Positions 59,821 through 64,000 of a DNA stretch of 64,000 nucleotides are shown here, piece after piece. Source of the DNA: Haemophilus haemolyticus_M (GTDB taxonomy: Bacteria; Pseudomonadota; Gammaproteobacteria; Enterobacterales; Pasteurellaceae). The stretch covers positions 124,001 through 188,000 of the forward strand of contig NZ_QQGD01000001.1 of NCBI RefSeq assembly GCF_003490935.1, given 5' to 3'. The first letter of the stretch is position 1. Each line of letters begins with the position of its first letter. Under the pieces are notes generated by a model. It was not told the DNA's origin. It worked only from the letters and a program-made list of their open reading frames with translations, and searched no databases. The translations under genes and the position numbers were made by a program.

Positions 59821-60375
59821 TTATTTTAGGCTGGCAAAATAACGTTCCCAATCGAAATATTGACCAGGATCGATCTTACGTCCTGGCGAAATATCACAAT
59901 GCCCAACAATTCGTTCTTTCGTAATTTTAGGGTAATTTTTCATGATTAAGTTAGTAAGCTCTTGCAATGCCAAATACTGCTCATTAGTAAAAGGCTGCTC
60001 ATTACTACCTTCTAACTCAATTCCAATGGCAAAATCATTACATTTTTCTCTCCCTTGAAAGCTAGATAATCCAGCATGCCAAGCCCTTTGGTTAAAATTA
60101 ACATATTGTGTGATTCGCCCGTCTCGTTCAATCAAACAATGGGCAGAAACACGCATTTGATGAATTTCTTCAAAATAAGGGTGAATCTTAGGATCTAATT
60201 TCCCTTGAAAAAAATCATCCACATATCCGCCACCAAATTGTTCTGGCGGTAAGCTAATGTAATGGATCACAAGAAGTGAAATATCCTCTAAATCTGGGCG
60301 TTCATCAAAATGCGGAGATGGAATTTGTCGACAATCAGTCAGAAATCCTTTCTCAATATCTTTTATTTTTCGCAT
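59821..60375 (-). CDS. ampD: 1,6-anhydro-N-acetylmuramyl-L-alanine amidase AmpD
   Basis: A 184-residue cytosolic zinc amidase that removes the stem peptide from anhydroMurNAc products imported by AmpG, also encoded here. Amidase_2 motifs with the zinc ligands are LVIHYISLP (His), WHAGLSSF, and VGHCDISPGRKIDPG (His/Asp). It lacks a signal peptide. It is divergent from pilA, with the CRP-S site between them, so it might be affected by the competence regulators. Confidence 0.94.
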   Translation of the reverse strand: MRKIKDIEKGFLTDCRQIPSPHFDERPDLEDISLLVIHYISLPPEQFGGGYVDDFFQGKLDPKIHPYFEEIHQMRVSAHCLIERDGRITQYVNFNQRAWHAGLSSFQGREKCNDFAIGIELEGSNEQPFTNEQYLALQELTNLIMKNYPKITKERIVGHCDISPGRKIDPGQYFDWERYFASLK

Positions 60376-60388
60376 ACATTTTTCCTAT

Positions 60389-60410
60389 TTTTGCGATCAG
60401 GATCGCAGAA
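60389..60410. promoter_or_regulatory. CRP-S competence site upstream of pilA
   Basis: TGCGA-TCAGGA-TCGCA (60392-60407) with flanking T and A tracts is a perfect match to the CRP-S core, the Sxy-dependent CRP site of the Haemophilus competence regulon. Its centre is about 62 bases before the start point predicted from a CAATAT -10 at 60450, fitting class I activation. Confidence 0.9.
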
Positions 60411-60489
60411 AAAGTGCGGTCTGTTTTACAAAACAATTTTCCCTTTTCACAATATTTCAGCCAATAAAGGCTTAACGAAAGGAAAATAA

Positions 60490-60930
60490 ATGAAACTAAC
60501 TACACAAACTACCTTGAATAAAGGGTTTACTTTAATTGAATTGATGATAGTCATCGCCATCATCGCGATTTTAGCTACTATCGCTATTCCTTCTTATCAA
60601 AATTATACCAAAAAAGCCGCGGTATCCGAATTACTGCAAGCTTCTGCACCTTATAAGTCAGATGTGGAATTATGCGTTTATAGCACAGGTAAACCGTCCA
60701 CTTGCTCGGGAGGAAGCAATGGAATTGCGGCTGATATTACAACAGCAAAAGGCTATGTAAAATCAGTGACAACAAGCAACGGTGCAATAACAGTAGAGGG
60801 CAATGGTACATTAGACGGAATGAGTTACACACTTACTGCTGAAGGCAATAGTGCAAACGGCGTTACATGGAAAACTACCTGTGGCACAACGAATGCCGAT
60901 ATTTTCCCTGCTGGATTCTGTTCAAAATGA
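60490..60930 (+). CDS. pilA: Type IV major pilin PilA
   Basis: A 146-residue prepilin with a 12-residue leader (MKLTTQTTLNKG) cut before FTLIELMIVIAIIAILATIAIP, written here as FTLIELMIV and IAIIAILAT; Glu5 of the mature protein is present. The globular domain has four cysteines (ELCVYS, STCSG, KTTCGT, AGFC) that can form two disulfides. In Haemophilus it is needed for DNA uptake and type IV pili. It heads pilABCD, driven by the CRP-S site, and overlaps pilB as ATGA. Confidence 0.96.
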   Translation: MKLTTQTTLNKGFTLIELMIVIAIIAILATIAIPSYQNYTKKAAVSELLQASAPYKSDVELCVYSTGKPSTCSGGSNGIAADITTAKGYVKSVTTSNGAITVEGNGTLDGMSYTLTAEGNSANGVTWKTTCGTTNADIFPAGFCSK

Positions 60931-62321
60931 TCGACTTAACTAGTGCCAAACCTCGTGTAAAAGCACAAAATGGCGAGATATTTACGATCTCGCCAGATTT
61001 ATGGGGGCGTAATCAGCAACAACAGTCTCTGCTCTTACGTTATTTTGCTTTACCACTCAAAGAAGAAAATAATCGTCTTTGGTTAGGTGTTGATTCCCTT
61101 TCTAATCTTTCCGCCTGTGAAACTATTGCGTTTATAACCGGTAAACTTGTTGAGCCTGTTTTATTAGAAAGCACTCAACTTAAAGAACTATTACAACAAC
61201 TTGCCCCTAATCAACTTCAAGTGGAAGAGCAAGTTAAATATTACCAACATCAAGAACAGTCTCATCTTGACCAACAAGATGATGAACCCGTCATTCGCTT
61301 GCTTAACCAAATTTTTGAATCTGCTTTACAAAATAATGCCTCAGATATTCATTTAGAGATCTTATCGGATCATTTCCAAGTGCGGTTTAGAATTGACGGT
61401 GTTTTACAAGCTCAGCCTCCACTTAGCAAAAATTTGGCGAATCGAATTATTTCTCGCCTAAAACTGCTCGCTAAATTAGATATCAGTGAAACCCGCCTTC
61501 CACAAGATGGACGATTTCAATTTAAAACTACGTTTTCCGATATTCTTGATTTCCGTCTTTCAACGTTACCAACCCATTGGGGAGAGAAAGTTGTCCTAAG
61601 AGCACAGCAAAATAAACCAGTAGACCTCAGCTTTTCTGAACTAGGCATGACTGAAAGTCAACAGAAAGAATTTCAACGCGCGCTTAGCCAACCACAAGGA
61701 TTAATTTTAGTAACTGGCCCAACAGGAAGTGGGAAAAGTATCTCACTTTACACCGCACTTCAGTGGCTAAATACGCCAGATAAACATATTATGACCGCTG
61801 AGGATCCCATTGAAATTGAACTTGATGGCATTATTCAAAGCCAAATTAATCCACAGATTGGATTAGATTTTAGCCGTCTATTGCGCGCTTTTTTACGCCA
61901 AGATCCCGATATCATTATGCTAGGTGAAATTCGCGATGAAGAAAGTGCAATGATTGCACTACGTGCCGCCCAAACGGGGCATTTGGTGCTTTCAACTTTA
62001 CATACCAATGATGCAATATCTGCCATTTCCCGCTTACAACAACTCGGTATTCAACAACATGAAATTGAAAATAGTTTACTGCTCGTTATTGCGCAGCGTC
62101 TTGTACGAAAAATCTGTCCAAAGTGTGGTGGAAATTTAATAAATTCTTGTGATTGCCATCAAGGTTATCGAGGTCGAATCGGCGTATATCAATTTCTACA
62201 TTGGCAGCAGAATGGCTATCAAACGGATTTTAAAAATTTACATATGAGTGGTTTAGAAAAAGTGAGCCAAGGTATAACAGATGAGAAAGAAATTGAACGT
62301 GTGTTAGGTAAAAACTCATGA
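60927..62321 (+). CDS. pilB: Type IV pilus assembly ATPase PilB
   Basis: A 464-residue secretion/pilus-extension ATPase. Walker A is in LVTGPTGSGKSISLYTAL (about residue 265), the Asp box and Walker B in RQDPDIIMLGEIRDEESAM, and the His box in TGHLVLSTLHTNDA. The zinc tetracysteine near the C-terminus is KICPKCGG..SCDC. ATG 60927 overlaps the pilA stop; a longer frame to 60867 lies in pilA. The N-terminal domain is shorter than in Pseudomonas PilB. Two uptake signals lie inside. Confidence 0.95.
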   Translation: MIDLTSAKPRVKAQNGEIFTISPDLWGRNQQQQSLLLRYFALPLKEENNRLWLGVDSLSNLSACETIAFITGKLVEPVLLESTQLKELLQQLAPNQLQVEEQVKYYQHQEQSHLDQQDDEPVIRLLNQIFESALQNNASDIHLEILSDHFQVRFRIDGVLQAQPPLSKNLANRIISRLKLLAKLDISETRLPQDGRFQFKTTFSDILDFRLSTLPTHWGEKVVLRAQQNKPVDLSFSELGMTESQQKEFQRALSQPQGLILVTGPTGSGKSISLYTALQWLNTPDKHIMTAEDPIEIELDGIIQSQINPQIGLDFSRLLRAFLRQDPDIIMLGEIRDEESAMIALRAAQTGHLVLSTLHTNDAISAISRLQQLGIQQHEIENSLLLVIAQRLVRKICPKCGGNLINSCDCHQGYRGRIGVYQFLHWQQNGYQTDFKNLHMSGLEKVSQGITDEKEIERVLGKNS

Positions 62322-63538
62322 CTAAAAAACTCTTTTATTATCAAGGTAGTAACGCATTAAATCAGAAACAAAAAGGCTCAATTATTGCGGATACGAAACA
62401 ACAAGCATACTTTCAATTAATAAGCCGCGGGCTTACTCACATCAAATTACAACAAAACTGGCAATTTGGGGCAAAGGCCAAAAATTCAGAAATTAGCGAA
62501 TTACTCAATCAATTAGCAACATTGCTACAATCCGCAATTCCGTTAAAAAACAGCCTGCAAATTTTACAACAAAATTGCACTCAAATTATGCTCAATGAAT
62601 GGCTTGAGCGACTGCTTCAATCTATTGAATCTGGTTTAGCATTATCACAGGCAATTGAACAACAAGGGAAATATCTCACACAACAAGAAATTCAACTGAT
62701 TCAAGTGGGAGAAATAACGGGAAAACTTTCCGTTGTTTGTAAAAAAATAGCCACACATCGTAGCCAATCTTTAGCATTACAACGTAAATTACAGAAAATT
62801 ATGTTGTACCCATCAATGGTGTTGGGAATTTCTCTATTATTGACACTCGCATTACTGCTTTTTATCGTGCCTCAATTTGCTGAAATGTACAGTGGCAATA
62901 ATGCCGAATTACCAACAATAACCGCAATATTGCTCTCTATATCTAATTTTCTTAAGCAAAATATTGGGATTTTGCTATTTTTCACTTTTAGTTTTTTTCT
63001 ATTTTATTACTTTTATCTAAAACGCCAGACTTGGTTTCATCAAAAGAAAAATCAACTTATTTCTATCACGCCTATTTTTGGCACAATTCAAAAGCTTTCA
63101 CGTTTAGTGAACTTTAGTCAAAGTTTACAAATTATGTTGCAGGCTGGCGTACCGCTTAATCAAGCACTAGAGAGTTTTCTCCCTCGCACACAAACGTGGC
63201 AAACCAAGAAAACCCTCGTAAATGACCTAGTATTAGATAAAGAAGTGCGGTCAATTTTACAATGGGTTTCTCAAGGCTATGCGTTTTCTCATAGTGTAAG
63301 TAGCAATCTTTTCCCGATGGAAGCACAACAAATGCTCCAAATTGGCGAACAAAGCGGAAAACTCGCTTTGATGCTAGAGCACATAGCGGATAATTACCAA
63401 GAAAAACTTAATCATCAAATTGACTTACTCTCACAAATGCTGGAACCATTAATGATGGTGATCATCGGCAGTCTGATTGGAATTATTATGATGGGAATGT
63501 ATTTACCTATCTTTAATATGGGCTCTGTTATTCAATGA
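62318..63538 (+). CDS. pilC: Type IV pilus inner-membrane platform PilC
   Basis: A 406-residue GspF/PilC-family protein with the two-repeat layout: cytoplasmic helical domains near 65-165 and 265-370, each followed by membrane helices, three in total. Motifs such as IQVGEITGKLSVVC and LQIGEQSGKLALMLEHIAD show the paired T2SF domains. It links the PilB motor to the pilus in the inner membrane. It overlaps both neighbours by ATGA, so the operon is tightly coupled. One uptake signal is inside. Confidence 0.95.
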   Translation: MTKKLFYYQGSNALNQKQKGSIIADTKQQAYFQLISRGLTHIKLQQNWQFGAKAKNSEISELLNQLATLLQSAIPLKNSLQILQQNCTQIMLNEWLERLLQSIESGLALSQAIEQQGKYLTQQEIQLIQVGEITGKLSVVCKKIATHRSQSLALQRKLQKIMLYPSMVLGISLLLTLALLLFIVPQFAEMYSGNNAELPTITAILLSISNFLKQNIGILLFFTFSFFLFYYFYLKRQTWFHQKKNQLISITPIFGTIQKLSRLVNFSQSLQIMLQAGVPLNQALESFLPRTQTWQTKKTLVNDLVLDKEVRSILQWVSQGYAFSHSVSSNLFPMEAQQMLQIGEQSGKLALMLEHIADNYQEKLNHQIDLLSQMLEPLMMVIIGSLIGIIMMGMYLPIFNMGSVIQ

Positions 63539-64000
63539 TTTACTTCGCAATGTTTTTATTAGGTGGCCTCTTAGGGATCGCATTGTGGTTCTACCTATCT
63601 GGTTTTATTACGCGTTTGCAGCAAGAGATTTATGCGACTTACGTTGAATTATTTCCACAAAACCGTTCTCCATTTCAACCGCACTTTGCCTATATTCAAC
63701 CAAAAAAGTGCGGTCATATTTTGAGGTATTTTTTAGGTATTGGAGTAGGATTTATATTTTTACAAATTGCCTTCAAAGATTCTATTTTTACTGTATGGTT
63801 CGGACTCACACTTCTTATCCTTTGGGCAATCAGCTATCTTGATTGGCACTATCAACTTATTTCTACTACTCCCTGTTTATGGCTACTTACAATCAGTTTA
63901 TTTGGAGCAGACAATAACTTTTCATTGCTTACGTTATCTGAAAGCATAAAAAGTGCGGCAAGTTTTTTTATTGTTTTCTACGCAATCTATTGGATTGCAA
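63535..64000 (+). CDS. pilD: Prepilin peptidase PilD, 5' part
   Basis: The first 155 codons are in the window; the gene runs off its end. PilD is the inner-membrane aspartyl protease that trims and methylates pilins. MIYFAMFLLGGLLGIALWF is the first helix; the catalytic Asp is probably in WAISYLDWHYQLI, in the third helix region. The cytoplasmic loop (about residues 25-60) has only one cysteine, so the paired CxxC zinc site of most PilD proteins is absent. The start overlaps pilC as ATGA. An inverted pair of uptake signals lies in this loop. Confidence 0.9.
   Translation, partial: MIYFAMFLLGGLLGIALWFYLSGFITRLQQEIYATYVELFPQNRSPFQPHFAYIQPKKCGHILRYFLGIGVGFIFLQIAFKDSIFTVWFGLTLLILWAISYLDWHYQLISTTPCLWLLTISLFGADNNFSLLTLSESIKSAASFFIVFYAIYWIA

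Larger units (their letters stand above)
609..63714. repeat. Haemophilus DNA uptake signal sequences, about 57 copies
   Basis: Exact AAGTGCGGT or ACCGCACTT cores were counted by eye at 57 positions across the window, for example 609, 3491, 4990, 5343, 5964, 11134, 18046, 18065, 19282, 22201, 26385, 31206, 32158, 36827, 38316, 44115, 47031, 49132, 52122, 52139, 56211, 59532, 59562, 60412, 61378, 63678 and 63706. They occur in genes and between them, about one per 1.1 kb, and favour uptake of related DNA through the competence pilus. Confidence 0.97.

Noticed and set aside
1..64000. CRISPR arrays, prophage, toxin-antitoxin or restriction systems
   Set aside because: No regularly spaced repeats, phage structural genes, toxin-antitoxin pairs or restriction-modification genes were found; the single methyltransferase lacks DNA-methylase motifs.

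Overview
The window is a chromosomal segment of a Haemophilus, from the H. influenzae/H. haemolyticus group. Three things point there: AT-rich coding sequence; at least 57 exact copies (counted by eye) of the 9-base Haemophilus DNA uptake signal AAGTGCGGT or its complement, against roughly 0.5 expected by chance; and proteins that match the recalled H. influenzae repertoire throughout (frdABCD, acrRAB, D15/BamA, pilABCD). Almost all of it is core genome and gene-dense. No rRNA, tRNA, CRISPR array, intact insertion sequence or prophage was seen.

Layout. 1-5.96 kb: end of slt, trpR and mtgA (+), convergent with fumarate reductase frdABCD (-), then epmA (+). 6-9.6 kb (-): CpxA/CpxR-type two-component system, bamE, yejK. 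9.8-18 kb (+): yejL-yejM, an amidohydrolase behind a structured leader, then acrR-acrA-acrB (RND efflux). 18-25 kb (-): adk, ampG, galE, rhlB, coaE-yacG, glyA and a DUF1294 gene. 25.2-27.1 kb (-): a small accessory islet with a nonsense-interrupted secreted-protein gene, a Cys-rich orphan and a DUF711 protein. 27.1-32.6 kb (-): purD (unusually GC-rich), purH behind a perfect PurR box, a DoxX protein and dsbD. 32.8-39.2 kb (+): arcA, a tandem glycine riboswitch with its amino-acid symporter, raiA, the wreck of an IS3-family element, a methyltransferase, rpsB-tsf. 39.4-46.5 kb (-): the envelope operon uppS-cdsA-rseP-bamA-skp-lpxD. 46.6-51.6 kb (+): yggU, leuS, lptE, holA and a small secreted protein. 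51.7-59.3 kb: mutT, secA and a SecM-type arrest peptide (-), a dciA-like gene (+), then tadA-thyA-lgt-TSUP-rppH (-). 59.3-59.8 kb: a non-coding stretch with three good DnaA boxes. 59.8-64 kb: ampD (-) divergent from the competence operon pilABCD (+), which has a textbook CRP-S site and runs off the window in pilD.

Links between genes. Anaerobic respiration (frd, arcA), envelope assembly and stress (bamE, bamA, skp, lptE, rseP, lpxD, yejM, lgt, cpxRA, secM-secA), peptidoglycan turnover and recycling (slt, mtgA, ampG, ampD) and purine/one-carbon/glycine metabolism (purH, purD, glyA, thyA, riboswitch-controlled symporter) are each represented by several genes. DNA uptake is represented both by the pil operon and by the uptake signals, several of which form inverted pairs used as transcription terminators.

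Compared with my recollection of H. influenzae Rd KW20, the order is a mosaic of about eight collinear blocks, so this is a rearranged strain or a sister species. I did not find a wholly new multi-gene system. The observations most worth checking are the SecM-like arrest peptide, the DnaA-box cluster, the trinucleotide repeat in cpxA, the structured leader before the amidohydrolase, and the GC-rich purD flanked by palindromic repeats.
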